Made by a program: the position numbers and the translations under genes. From Musa acuminata AAA Group (lineage: Eukaryota; Streptophyta; Magnoliopsida; Zingiberales; Musaceae), in assembly GCF_036884655.1 (NCBI RefSeq), contig NC_088327.1:12451001-12515000 (forward strand): 64,000 nucleotides of DNA, read 5' to 3'. Under the pieces are notes generated by a model. It was not told the DNA's origin. It saw only the letters and a program-made list of their open reading frames with translations, and ran no database searches. Each line of letters starts with the position of its first letter. Positions within the stretch are counted from its first letter, which is position 1. Below, in pieces: positions 50,101 through 61,789 of the stretch.

Positions 50101-52416
50101 TCGACACTAGTGTACCATGTGTTGGTACGTGTCGATAGATCCAAGAAATAATAAAAAATTCCCGAAAATATCTGAAAAATAGAAAAAAAAAAAAAAAAAC
50201 TCAATTAGAGCCATTTAATTAGAACTAAATGCAAATTTAGTTCAATTTTAATAAGAAATTGTCCAAATAAGGAAGGGATAAGATATTTATCGTTTGTGGA
50301 CGTTGAGGAGCAACTTACCGGCAAGTTCCAAATCAGCAATTTTGTGAAAGCGAATGTAAATGGAACCATCGACTCCCCATCGTCGATTGAGGCACTATTG
50401 TTGATGTCACTACTATCTCTACGGATTAAACAGAGTGTTGAATGCGATGGAGAATGTATTTCGTCACCAGATTGAAATTGTTGCTCTTTGATTTTTTTGA
50501 AGGGATTAGTTGATGCTACTGTTTTCCCTTTTGTCTTGGCATGTCGGGCAGATAATTATGATTGTTGGGTGTCATGACCTTAACTATTCCGACTCGGGGT
50601 TGTATGGCTCCTTTCGCCATGTTCTGACTGAGAGGATCTTCCTCCTGCTAGGATGTTGTTCCTCTTCTTCTATTGCCTCGGTGATAAAGAGATGGTGGGT
50701 GAGAATGTGTGGGAAAGAGAGGGACTGAGAAAAAGAGTTTAGAAGTTGAGAGAGTGAGAGAGGGTGAAAGAGGGGAGGGGAGGAGGTTTAAATGGGGTTT
50801 GAAAGTGGTCCAACGATCAATTTGACCGTTGGACAGATGGATCACAACCATTGATCCATATCAGTCAAAGTCTAACTGTTACTAATTGGTACTGGTTGGT
50901 AGTGGTCAAATTCTGACCGTTTCACCCTGTATGAAGGCTGTATCACTCGATACAACACCCTGTTGCTGAATATCATATCTCGGTGATTTGTCGAATCGAT
51001 AAGTACCACCCATACTGTATCTTTTTGGGCGGGACATCAGTCCTTGACCATAATAACAATAATTCTTGTTTGTGTTTTGAACTTAAAATCGACTCTATTT
51101 TTCTTTTCTGTTGGAGGCTTCAGTTGTGTTATGATGACTAAATATCAAACTTTTGCTTTCAATTAATTGTTTTTTTTTTTATTTTTAAATGTATGTTTAA
51201 CTTAGTGCTAGTTTGTTTCTGGAAGGAGATCTGATTGCAATCATAAGAAGTTTGATACATGTTTTTGTTTTTGTCTTTGTTTTTTGAGCTAAACCCAGTT
51301 AACTCATTCATATTGTGAAATTCATAGATAAACATCAGGCTTTATGTTGTAACTATGAGTTTCAGAAACTTGTCCAAATTATAAATGGGAAAGTCTTAAC
51401 TGAATTTGTGGTCTGAGAGGGGCGGAGCCTTCTCAGGTTTGACCCATTGTACTCCTATCCACTAATAGAACTCTTACATTGTGTTTATCCAGCTGGTTTC
51501 TTATCGCTGCTCTGTTATGGCTGACATCTGGCCTGGGTCAGGCTTGCTCATTTATGCTCTGATCAATTTGGAACAAAAAGAAAAGGAAATACGCAATTTT
51601 GTCTGGTTTAAGTGGTCAAGAGGTTGTCCCTGTGTTGAGACTTCTGAGCTTGACTCTTCGGGAAGCTTGGTAGAAATGGTTGTCTGGTTCCTACTCAGTC
51701 AAGACAGTGTGGTGGTTGTGTTCAAGTGCCAGTAATCAGTAACCATCATTGAAAAATATTGCTGGTAATAGTTAAGCCACTGCTCTGAGTGAGCTGTGAT
51801 TCTGTACATTGCTTTACTTGGGAAAAGCTAGTCTATTGTAGAAGATTATGATAGAGGCACATATGGAACAACATCTTAGTTATCCATTTGTCTCTTTTGC
51901 ATCCATCACAATCTTCTGCCACGCTGTCATTTAGGCATTAGCTATTCTTCTCGATATACATTTCAACACTACAAGCATAACTTATGCCTTTGATGATGAT
52001 TGTTTTGATATTAGATTCTCCCAGGTGACGTCCGCCAGGCCTTGGTTAAGGTTGTGCAACGCTGCATGAAACGAGATTATCTAGCTGCGATGGATGAGTA
52101 TATCAGGCTGGCCATCAGTAATGCACCGTGGCCTATCGGTGTGACAATGGTGGGAATCCATGAGAGTTCAGCCCATGAGAAGATCTGAACGAACAGCGTT
52201 GCCCACATCATGAACGACGAGACGACACGTAAGTATTTGCAGTCGGTGAAGAGGCTTGTGACATTTTGCCAGCGCCGGTACCCAACAGACCCCTCCAAAT
52301 CCGTAGAATTCAATAGCTTGGCAAGTGGAAGCGACCTACAGTCTCTTCTGGCAGAGGAAAGGGCAGCCAATAATGTACTCTCCAAAGAAGGACTCCATCT
52401 AGTATCAGCTGTTTAG
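47143..52416 (+). CDS. PRP18: Pre-mRNA-splicing factor 18 (PRP18), interrupted by an in-frame stop
   Basis: PRP18 acts in the second catalytic step of splicing with the U5 snRNP/SLU7. Exon 1 is 47143-47919 (259 codons) and exon 2 is 52015-52416, separated by a 4.1-kb GT-AG intron. Exon 1 carries the N-terminal [13 protein letters not shown] helix, the PRP4/PRP18-type splicing-factor motif ([23 protein letters not shown]) and the start of the Prp18 domain ([19 protein letters not shown]). Exon 2 continues with [14 protein letters not shown] and [15 protein letters not shown]. Codon 317 (52186-52188) is TGA, where the family has a Tyr codon (EKIYTNS). After it the same frame resumes with [18 protein letters not shown] and [10 protein letters not shown] to the normal end, 391 residues plus the stop position. 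As written the product is 316 aa and loses the most conserved Prp18 helices. An in-frame ATG at 47005 would add 46 residues of unconserved sequence, so 47143 is preferred. Confidence 0.85.
47920..52014 (+). other. Large PRP18 intron
   Basis: The donor is GAAG/GTATGT and the acceptor GATATTAG/ATT. No coding exon is recognised inside. It contains the hAT-like element at 50047-51046. Confidence 0.7.
50047..51046. mobile_element. Non-autonomous hAT-like DNA transposon in PRP18 intron
   Basis: The segment is exactly 1000 bp and is flanked by a perfect 8-bp direct repeat, ACCATAAT (50039-50046 and 51047-51054). The ends are inverted: left CAAGGTTCATGTCGAC, right (reverse complement) CAAGGACTGATGTCC. 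An 8-bp duplication and CA(A)GG ends are features of the hAT superfamily. Subterminal DNA repeats gtacc/ggtac and tcgat(c)gac motifs. There is no transposase, so the element is dependent on others. Confidence 0.78.
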
Positions 52417-53640
52417 TTCACTCGTTCTTGAAGCTGTTCACAAATAGTAGCATTTGAATGCTGTGCTACGCCCCAAGGATTTCAGCCAACATTTGACAAA
52501 TTATGATTCAAGTGTTCATATTAGTTTGATCTGAGTTTGAAGACTATTTCGTGACTGTCATCCACATGACAAGCGTTTGATTCTTGACTTCTATTGATGA
52601 GGATTAGATTGAATTCAGTGGTTTCAAGCTTAAATTCTTCTATTTATGCCAGAGATGCCATGCGGATCGATCACTCAACCTTGCAACAGATGTTATTGTA
52701 ATATTATGACACTAAAGAGCTGATCCATGTGTTCCAATTCAAGGCATAAGGTCTGTGATTTATACATATTTGAGATAAATGCTTTCCAAAAATGAAGTGG
52801 TAGTATGCCATGTGAGGTCGAACATTTTCACCTTCCTGATTGACTCGATCAGCATCCCTTTCGCTAGCTTCTTCATCCCCAAGGCAACATCAGTAGAAGA
52901 GACCGTGTCTTAAGCTTCCTTGTCGAGTTGACTAAGCCATGGTGAAGAATGACAATCACATTTGCATGACAAAGCCAAAACCTGAAGCAAACTTCTCTCA
53001 GTTCCTCTGAAGATTCATCATCTTAGACTTGTTCAGAAATAGTTGTCAAAGTCATTACAGAGCTCACTGCTGGTGTGTGTATATGTACATACGATGGCCC
53101 AAGCTATGGATAAGCTGAGTTTTCTTCATTCTGACGACACTTCTCAGTAGACCAACGATTGATGTTTCTTGGGAAGCAATCAATCTCCTCTGCTGATTGC
53201 GATGACCAAAGGAGCGGTAGAAATCAAGAACTCAAGGTAATGTGTTGCGGTCAATGAAGCACGTGTTTTACATACAAATTCAACAGTCTCAGCTGAATTG
53301 TTCTGCAGCCACTGACGATATGCATAATATAATAATAATAATAATATTATTATTATTACTAATTACATTTAACCCAACAGGCCAATCCACGTGTCACCGC
53401 TCCTGGTCAACTCCTACCGAGTCAAACTGACTTGTCAACTCCCACGAATTCTTCTTGCTGACTTGTGATGGCTCAGGCGCCATTGATTGGATGCCTGCCA
53501 TTCTAGAAGCTGGAATGTGGCCAAAATGGTGGTCGTGCAGAAACCACGCACGCAACCGTTTGGGCATTGCAAGTCAGACAAACCTTTTATTATTGACCAG
53601 AGAACACCAACTTTGCATTTGATAGTGTGCCAGCCTGAGC
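52417..53640. other. Intergenic
   Basis: It holds the PRP18 3' UTR, then no recognised gene. An AT-repeat (aataataat/attattatt palindrome) lies at 53330-53358. Confidence 0.5.
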
Positions 53641-53650
53641 CATATATACT
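53641..53650 (+). promoter_or_regulatory. TATA box of the small basic protein gene
   Basis: CATATATACT lies 53-62 bp before the start codon at 53703. Confidence 0.5.
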
Positions 53651-53702
53651 CCGTGTCCTGCTCCTCCTGCTTCACACACACACAAGAGAAGAGAGGAGAG
53701 AG

Positions 53703-54101
53703 ATGGAGGTGCCCATCAAGTTCTACAGGGGCATCAACTCCTACTGGAGGAGGAGGAAGTACCAGAAGCTGGAGAGATCGTCGTCACCCGGGCATAAGAA
53801 GGTGACGAAGCTCGGGGCTGTGCGGGGGACGAGGCGGTGGTTCGTGAGGCTCCGGCGGAGCTTCCGGTTCAGGATCAGACTCCCTTCCCCGGTCCGGCTC
53901 CTGGTCCGGCTCAGGGACGCCTACGTCGACTGCATGCTGGCCATGGCCGGGAAGGCGCCCGGCCTCTCCACCAAGAATGGACCGGACGTCTGGTCGAAGA
54001 GGATCCCCACGTCTCGATCGACGAAGATCAAATCGGTTGAGTTCGAGCGGAGGTTAATATGCGAGATCTACAAGTCCCTCGTCATCTCCGGAGAGCTGTG
54101 A
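53703..54101 (+). CDS. Uncharacterised small basic plant protein
   Basis: It is a single-exon frame of 132 aa opening MEVPIKFYRGINSYWRRRKY and ending SLVISGEL. It is very rich in Arg, Lys and Ser. A basic block (~30-70) with WRRRKYQKLERS and RLRRSFRFRIRLPSP is followed by a short amphipathic segment VRLLVRLRDAYVDCMLAMAG. There is no signal peptide or clear membrane helix. The pattern recalls the plant-specific family of short, single-exon unknown proteins, but I cannot name a function. GC-rich codon use (like the neighbouring genes' exons), the TATA box and the Kozak-like gagATGG support a real gene. Confidence 0.7.
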   Translation: MEVPIKFYRGINSYWRRRKYQKLERSSSPGHKKVTKLGAVRGTRRWFVRLRRSFRFRIRLPSPVRLLVRLRDAYVDCMLAMAGKAPGLSTKNGPDVWSKRIPTSRSTKIKSVEFERRLICEIYKSLVISGEL

Positions 54102-54951
54102 GAACCCCTTCCAAGAGCATGAGAAGACGGATAGGAAGAACAAGGTGAAGATGGTGGAGGAGTCTGAGGGAACAAGAAGAAGCCCACTTCTTCGCTTCCA
54201 TCTTCTATTTAGTGCTTTTGTACTTTTGACAAGCCTTTTGAAATTTCCTTCCCCCTTTTTTTTTTATGTTATTTTATTTTTCTGTTCCTCACTCATTTTG
54301 GGTTGGGACTTCCTCTACTGTAAAGTCTATCATCATGTAAACTAGTATTATGTACTGTGGAATCATCATCTTCATCCTACTGATGTTGGGTTGTGTGCTT
54401 GTTTATATGTACTCAATTAATATCCTGTATTTATCTAATCAAGAGAACAAGGTGAAATGAGTGCCTTCACTATCTATTCAACAGTGTTTGTCATCATTGG
54501 CTTTTGATGCACCACCCAATAGTTTTATTCTGTTCCTCATATATATCATACAAAAAGAAAACATTAAGAATTCATCTGAAATTAATTTTGATGTTACCTT
54601 TTGGATGGGAAGTTCTACAAATTTTGGCATGAAATGATGATATATGCAAATATAAGACACACTTGTCCCATTCCAATTTGCCTGTTTGGTCCAGTTTGAG
54701 GCATCTGTGAAAGCAATTGGTGGCTTCTCTAATAAGCCTTTCAATAAATGGAATGGGAATTTTCTTTCTCAGGGTCTGTTGGAGATGAGCACTAAACAAA
54801 AGAAACAGCGGTCTCTTAACCAATCAATGGAGCTCCAAAACAGAAACAAAGAAAGCAAATGGTTTCTTTTCCCCTTTTCACCATGAAGACAGAGAGCTAC
54901 ATAAAGCTTGCTTGACACCAAACATTCAAAAGCTCATCCCTTTTGCTCTGC

Positions 54952-54991
<40 letters not shown>

Positions 54992-54995
54992 GCCG
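54102..54995. other. Intergenic and BAT1 leader
   Basis: It contains the 3' UTR of the small gene and then the BAT1 promoter. A (GA)n tract (54955-54990) lies immediately before the BAT1 start codon, so it is in the 5' UTR. No other gene is seen. Confidence 0.6.
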
Positions 54996-55301
54996 ATGGC
55001 TGAAAGAAGACTTCTCGAAGGCGATGAATCGATCAGGGAGGAGGAGGAGGAGGGAAATGGCGACGGCTCACGGCTGAAGCAACTCGGCTACAAGCAAGAA
55101 CTCAGCCGCAGCCTCTCGTATGTTCCCATCGCTCTCTTTCTTCGCCTTTCTCATCTCATGAAATCAGCTTTGGTTTTTCTAATTATTTTACGGGTCTAAT
55201 CTGCATTCACACATCGGACAAACCTTCTTGCCATTCGAGATTTTTCTTACAAGTTAGGGATTTTACATATCCATTGCAAACTTTGGAAGTAGTGCATTTG
55301 C

Positions 55302-55376
<75 letters not shown>

Positions 55377-58300
55377 TGCAAGTATTAAGAATGTCCTTTT
55401 CATTGGAAGAATTTGTTAGTTTGAATATAGAAAAAAAAAATTAGAAATATTAAGAGCCTTCAATAGTATTTTAAGTTGCCACTCTTTGAATGAAGGTCAT
55501 TTAAAATTAAACATATATGCTATAATCACTAATTTTTTGGGGGTTGCAGGCATAAATTAAATTATTTAGAATGGTAATTATGAAAGTTATTGGCGTTGGA
55601 GATGTATATATAATTTTTAGAGGTTAGTATATATGTTATTGTAAATTTTAATCTAAGGTACTTATTCCTTCAAATATTCAGATCCTCCACAAGCAATTGC
55701 TCATTTGACTGACATTCACTCGAAGAACCTGTGTTAATCATGGTTAACAAAAAATATAAAATACATCAAAATATCGTTAATATCTTTAGCATCATTTTTG
55801 AAATGATTTTTATGTTGATTAGCAACTAATTGCTCATAGATAACGTAATTAAATTATTTCATCTTAATGGTGAGGATCTAAATTATTAGCTTTAGAACAA
55901 GATGGAGAAGGAATCCGATGACCTGTGGTGGGGACAATGCCACCCATGCAGCCATGCAACTCGTGCTGTGGTTTCGATTGTTGCAGGTTGCTTCGTCAGC
56001 TGGGACATTGACATCTAAAATTATTATGAGTCAGAGATGCCTAACTTCTTCCAAATTATTGATGGGTTGGTGTGGGTTGATAGAAAATTGAAGGCTGCTG
56101 GTATAGGAGCATGTTGAACAATCTCCTCATTTTTCTGATTCAGAAAAATTATATATATACTTTAAAAAATAATATATATATATATATATATATATTTTAT
56201 GTCTTCATCTAACTTATAGAGTCCAAGGAATGTTCGTTGTATTTTGTGTTCGGAGTATGTGCTCTCCTCGTAGTCGGAAGAGATGAAATAATCAATGTTA
56301 ATAGTATGAGAAAAGATAAATGAAAATTTAAGAAGATTTTAATGAAAATTATAAATAAAAATTTAAAGACTTTAAATTTAACTAAATATATAACTTTTTA
56401 CATATTTTAATGACGATAAAAGATCTTTATAGGTGATCCCAAATAGTTGGGACTTATAGTTACATCAATCTTTTTCATGGACATTTAATTATTTTTAATT
56501 ATAAGAATTAAATTAAAAAAAATTTCTATTGTATTTATTAGCCTCTTGTAATCTATCATCCTAATTAAGCTTTCTACCATGTCATTTTATTTATGCATAT
56601 TATAAAAATTATTTCTTGTGATATTATCTATATATATTTTTATGTTTTTTAAAATTATTTAATTTGTATTTTGACCGATTGATCCACCGATTCAACCAAT
56701 GATCCATCCATGCTTCTCTAGATTTCAGTGATGGCATTGATACTTGCTGTTTTCGTTTGATCTGAGCAGGGTGATCTCCAGCTTTTCCGTGAGCTTCTCC
56801 GTCATATCGGTCCTGACTGGTATAACAACACTGTACAACACTGGCCTTGAGTTTGGAGGACCCGTGACCATGATATACGGATGGCCCATTGCTGGTGCTT
56901 TCACTCTAATGGTTGGTCTTGCCATGTCTGAGATCTGCTCGGCTTATCCCACCTCTGGTGGTCTCTACTTTTGGAGTGCTAAGCTTTGTGGCGACCGGTG
57001 GGGACCTTTTGCTTCGTGGATCACCGGATGGTGAGTGCTGCATCCTTCCCATCAATGAATTGAACTGTGATGTTACTCCATTCCTTCCTTCAGCGCATCG
57101 TGAAGTTTCACAGCAATGTAGTGCATGATTGTTTCTTTTCTACTGCATTCATGGAGTTCGCAGTCTTCTTTAGCTCTCTTTTAGCGTGTAGATACCTGTT
57201 TCTTTTTATACTTAACCTTTTGCTTCATGGATCATTGGCTGGTTAGTTTTGCCTTCTTCACTTCTGCACATGTTGGTGTTTCACTAATTTGAAGTGCTTG
57301 ACTGGACATATTCCAAAAGCTTGCTTATTGAAGCCTGCTATTGCACCTATAAACCACAGGACTTGGACAGTCTTATGCATAGGCCTTCATATCAGGTCAT
57401 TTGTGCTTATGTAGTGAACCAAATCAGACCAAGATAACCTAGTCAACTATTACACTGAATTCTTGTTTTATGCTTCTCATATGTTTCCTTTTTCCCTCTT
57501 CCAACTATGAAAATACACAGGCTAAATGTTGTTACTTTCTAGTATGTTCAGCATTCCGACTTTTGGAATTGCTAGTTTGTAAAGGCGATCACTTTGTCTA
57601 TGCATCATTCTAGATGAATGCATTCTTGTAAATGGGTCTCAACTACAGTTCTGGAGAAATGGTAGGGTCTGCACCATGGAGTTCAAACACAGTATATTTG
57701 TCAATGGGTGTATCCCTGACAGACAGAAATGGATCGGGATCTTAAATGATTCTTGTATGAGCTTTTAGTTCTTTAAGCACAAGCTAATGCAACAAATATG
57801 CTTAAGGCATGTATAGAACTCTGCCTGAGTGCTTCCGGGGTGAAGGTTTGAAGATGAGGATGCGATTTTTTCCAACTTCATGAGAAACTTGAACAGAGGA
57901 GACAAATCATCAGTCATATAATTTGGCAGTGATGCCAAATCTATCGTGTAAATTATGTTTGCTGAGTCATTCTATACTGACACAAGCATTATATTATTGC
58001 ACAATGATCAATTGTTGTCAGCTCTCACATTTGACGGCATTTATCAGCATTAGTCCAGCGTCACAAGTAACAGATAATTTGGTGAAATTATTTTTTTCTT
58101 TATAATTTTGGTGAATGTACCATATATAAGCTTTCAAAATCTGAAGTTTAATTCAATTCTATAGATTTCATTTAACTTCTTCCAGAAAATTATTAGATGG
58201 TAATTATCTGTCAGCTTATACTAAAATTATACTCCTATCTAAAGCTTTATAACATTTTCTTTTTAACTTGCTGCAGGTTTAACATTGTTGGGCAGGTAAT

Positions 58301-60394
58301 TCTAGATTTTTCCTCGGTGCAATTTTATTTGTTTGTTCACCATGGCCATGCCTCCTCCTGTGGTGCTAAACCTCCAAATCCTTCAGAGCTGCTAAGGAGA
58401 CTCTCTCTTGCAGTGGGCTGTTACAACCAGTGTAGACTTCTCATTAGCTCAATTACTTCAAGTGATTATCCTACTTAGTACTGGAGGGAACAATGGAGGT
58501 GGATACTTGGCTTCCAAATATGTGGTCATTGGATTCCATGGGGCTATTCTCCTGATTCATGCTATCATAAACAGTCTTCCTATAACTTGGATATCATTGT
58601 TCGGACAGTTAGCTGCTACATGGAATGTAATAGGTACGCATTCAGTAATTAACTTCCGTATTCAGTAATTTTCTCACAGTTAGTTAAAAAAATCTATTGA
58701 GATTCTCAATAAATAGGGTGTTTCTCTTCAGGTGTTTTTGTCCTTATGATCCTCGTACCTACCGTTGCCACCGAAAGGTCCAGTGCCAAATTTGTCTTTA
58801 CTCACTTCAACACTGACAATGATGCTGGAATCCACAGCAGGCTTTACATCTTTGTTTTAGGACTCTTGATGAGCCAATATACATTAACAGGATATGATGC
58901 ATCTGCAAATATGGTATGAATCCTTGTCTAAATTCTGGAGCTCTCTAAATTAGTTTATACGAATACCACATTTTGAGCTATTGCAAGCCAAGTTCGATTT
59001 TTTCGTTACCATGCAGTAGTAATTTTTATTGGCGTGATCGGAGTTTTATGTTGGTTAGACGACTGTTGCATTGGTTTGCTCGGCCTTAGAAATGGAGAAA
59101 ATGATCGGAGTATCATTTTCCGTTTTCTGTGTTATTTCAACTGTTTTGGTGGATTGACATGCATCATTTCCTATAAGAGATATATTTCTGAAAACATGAC
59201 TAGACCTCGATATTGTTCTTATGGATGCATTCCAAGCTACTCAGCGTGTTATTTTTAGACAGAGGAAACTAAAAATGCAGACAAGAATGGTCCAAAGGGA
59301 ATAATTAGTTCCATCGGCATATCAATCATCGTCGGCTGGGGCTACCTACTTGGGATCACATTTGCAGCTACAAACATTCCCTATCTCTTGAGCAGTGACA
59401 ATGATGCTGGTGGATATGCAATTGCCGAAGTTTTTTATCTTGCCTTTAAAAGCAGATATGGCAATGGAATCGGTGGCATCATTTGTCTAGGAATCGTTGC
59501 TGTTGCTATATTTTTCTGTGGCATGAGTTCAGTAACAAGCAACTCCAGGTAAGAATCTATTTCTTTTGGTGATTGTTTCACCAATGTTCTACCTTTGCTC
59601 CTATAGAATGACAAGTCGAGTCAAATTATCATTTTTGCCTGACTTTTTACACTCATCTTCAGATTTAGTAATTCTTGGTATTTGTTTTCTTAAACTCAGA
59701 ACGGTGTACGCCTTCTCGCGAGATGGAGCCATGCCTCTATCCTCATTCTGGCACAAAGTGAACAATCGAGAGGTTCCGATCAATGCAGTTTGGCTCTCTG
59801 CTTTTATTTCGTTTTGCATGGCACTTACGGTATCATCTGTCTTTCCATGTTCCAATTTTCGTTTAGTTTTATCGCTCTTTTCAGAATACCTCATGGCTTC
59901 ATTACTTTTACAATCTTAACCTGTTGGTGGATCATAGAACCAATCTATAGTTTTGCATTTCCTCTGTACTGCTTTCATACATGTCCTGTGCCAAAGATGT
60001 TCATCAGATGGGCCTTCTCATGTCAGACTCTCTACATTGTTTGCAGTCCCTCGGCAGCTTGGTGGCATTCCAGGCAATGGTGTCGATCGCCACCATCGGG
60101 CTCTACATTGCCTACGCATTGCCCATCTTCTTCAGAGTAACTCTCGCACGCAAGTCGTTCGTGCCAGGGCCCTTCAACCTCGGCCGCTACAGTCTCTTGG
60201 TGGGTCGGGTGGCCGTCCTCTGGGTTGCAACCATCACGGTTCTCTTCTCCTTGCCCGTCGCGTACCCCATCACCGGGGACACTCTCAACTACACTCCTGT
60301 CCTCGTCGGCGGCCTGCTCCTCCTCACTGTTGCCTCGTGGCTGCTGAGTGCAAGACATTGGTTCAGAGGTCCAACAGCCAACATCAACGCCTGA
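54996..60394 (+). CDS. BAT1: Amino-acid/GABA permease, BAT1 type (APC superfamily)
   Basis: It is a membrane transporter of the amino acid-polyamine-organocation family. The Arabidopsis relative BAT1 (GABP) moves amino acids and GABA, reported in mitochondria and at vascular membranes. There are eight exons: 54996-55117, 56770-57030, 58277-58295, 58414-58633, 58732-58913, 59259-59548, 59700-59829, 60047-60394, giving 523 aa. The short hydrophilic N-terminus is acidic (a run of Glu). About twelve hydrophobic segments follow, starting with VISSFSVSFSVISVLTGITT, the first APC helix with its unwound GxG-like turn. Conserved patches are YGWPIAGAFTLMVGLAMSE, SAYPTSGGLYFWSA and SRDGAMP. Exon 3 is a 19-bp microexon (WFNIVGQ). 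No stop or frameshift is found. The gene symbol is by similarity. Confidence 0.93.
55305..55373. repeat. (TA)n microsatellite in BAT1 intron 1
   Basis: It is an unbroken TA dinucleotide run of ~69 bp. Shorter AT runs lie at ~56171-56193. Confidence 0.95.
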
Positions 60395-61220
60395 GCTGAA
60401 AGCTCCGATACATGAGCTGAGAGGCTGTCGAAGTGGCGTATGCCACAGAAAGGTTGTCATGGAGACTCGAGAGAGAGGTTTATCATACAAATATCTACAA
60501 AATCCAAAAACTTGCATGCATGCTTTTGTAGTTGACAGTAATCGATTTGAATTATAGTTGACAGCAATACATTTGAGACTGCATCAAAGTTTGTTATAGT
60601 ATCCCCCCTTGTATGTCGCCTCCGCCCCTCACCCACCGTTGTCACCGCGACGACCGATGCGGCCGGTCTCTCGGGAGGGTGATCGACGATGACCGCGTCA
60701 TGTGCGAACGAACCAGTCGCAACGAAGTCGCAGCCTAGGCCTGCCTGAGCAAAGCCTCAAAGTAGTCGTCATCATCCCCGACCTCCACGTCTCTCCGACG
60801 CCTCCCTTTCTTTGGCTTACCCTTCTCGGGGTCCGGTCGCAGGTGCTCCGCCATCACCCGACGCGACTACTAACTCGATGAGGAGCCGACGATGCTGAGA
60901 TCCGATGGCCGAGAGGACGTGCCGACAAAGCGAGGGTGGGGGCAGCGGGACGGTGGCGGAGGCCACAGTCCATGCTGCGGTTGTAGTTAATATTCAGAAA
61001 CGGACATTAAAAGAGCCCCTTTTCTTCAGGCAAGAAAAAGAGAATATAATTTGATTCTTACCTCCACACAAAAAGTTGCGGCGGCCTTTGCCATGCTGCG
61101 TTCACACACTGTACCGATGTGTCTGTCTCATCAGCAAAACTCTCGTTCACGACACACTCAATTCCAAATTAAAATTAAACAAAAATAACATTTACATTTC
61201 TATCATGTTGATATTTAAAG

Positions 61221-61258
<38 letters not shown>

Positions 61259-61739
61259 TATTAATCATGATTACTAGTAAGTTTCAAAAGAATTAACATT
61301 TTAAATACCTGAAAAACTACTTAATCCAGAATAAAAAGTTACGTATAATATTGTAAAATATAATATAGTTTCGACATCATTATGCTGATGAAGATTAGTT
61401 ATGATGTAAGGCATTGAGTTTGTCATATATATATATATATGATTTTATATTTAAAAATTATATATGTTTCTGTCCAATCCCAAATCAAATTCCCCAACCA
61501 ATCTGGGTGGCCATCAGGAATGGAATCACACTGCCACACCTCATGATTCGTGCAGGCAGCCCAAAAAGGGAAAGATTGGAGGACAACGACAATGCAAATG
61601 GGACGCATATGGTTCATCAGGGATTCTGCACCACCATGAGAGAGAGAGAGAGAGAGAGAGAGATTGACTGGAGGACAGGCATGCACGTATAACAAATGAT
61701 AATGCAAAAGGCATGCAGGGTCCAGAGGGCGTGGACAGC

Positions 61740-61789
<50 letters not shown>

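Noticed and set aside
56430..56470. SINE-like motif gtgatcccaaatagttgggactta
   Set aside because: Resembles the conserved piece of plant SINEs, but no A/B boxes or tail could be placed around it.
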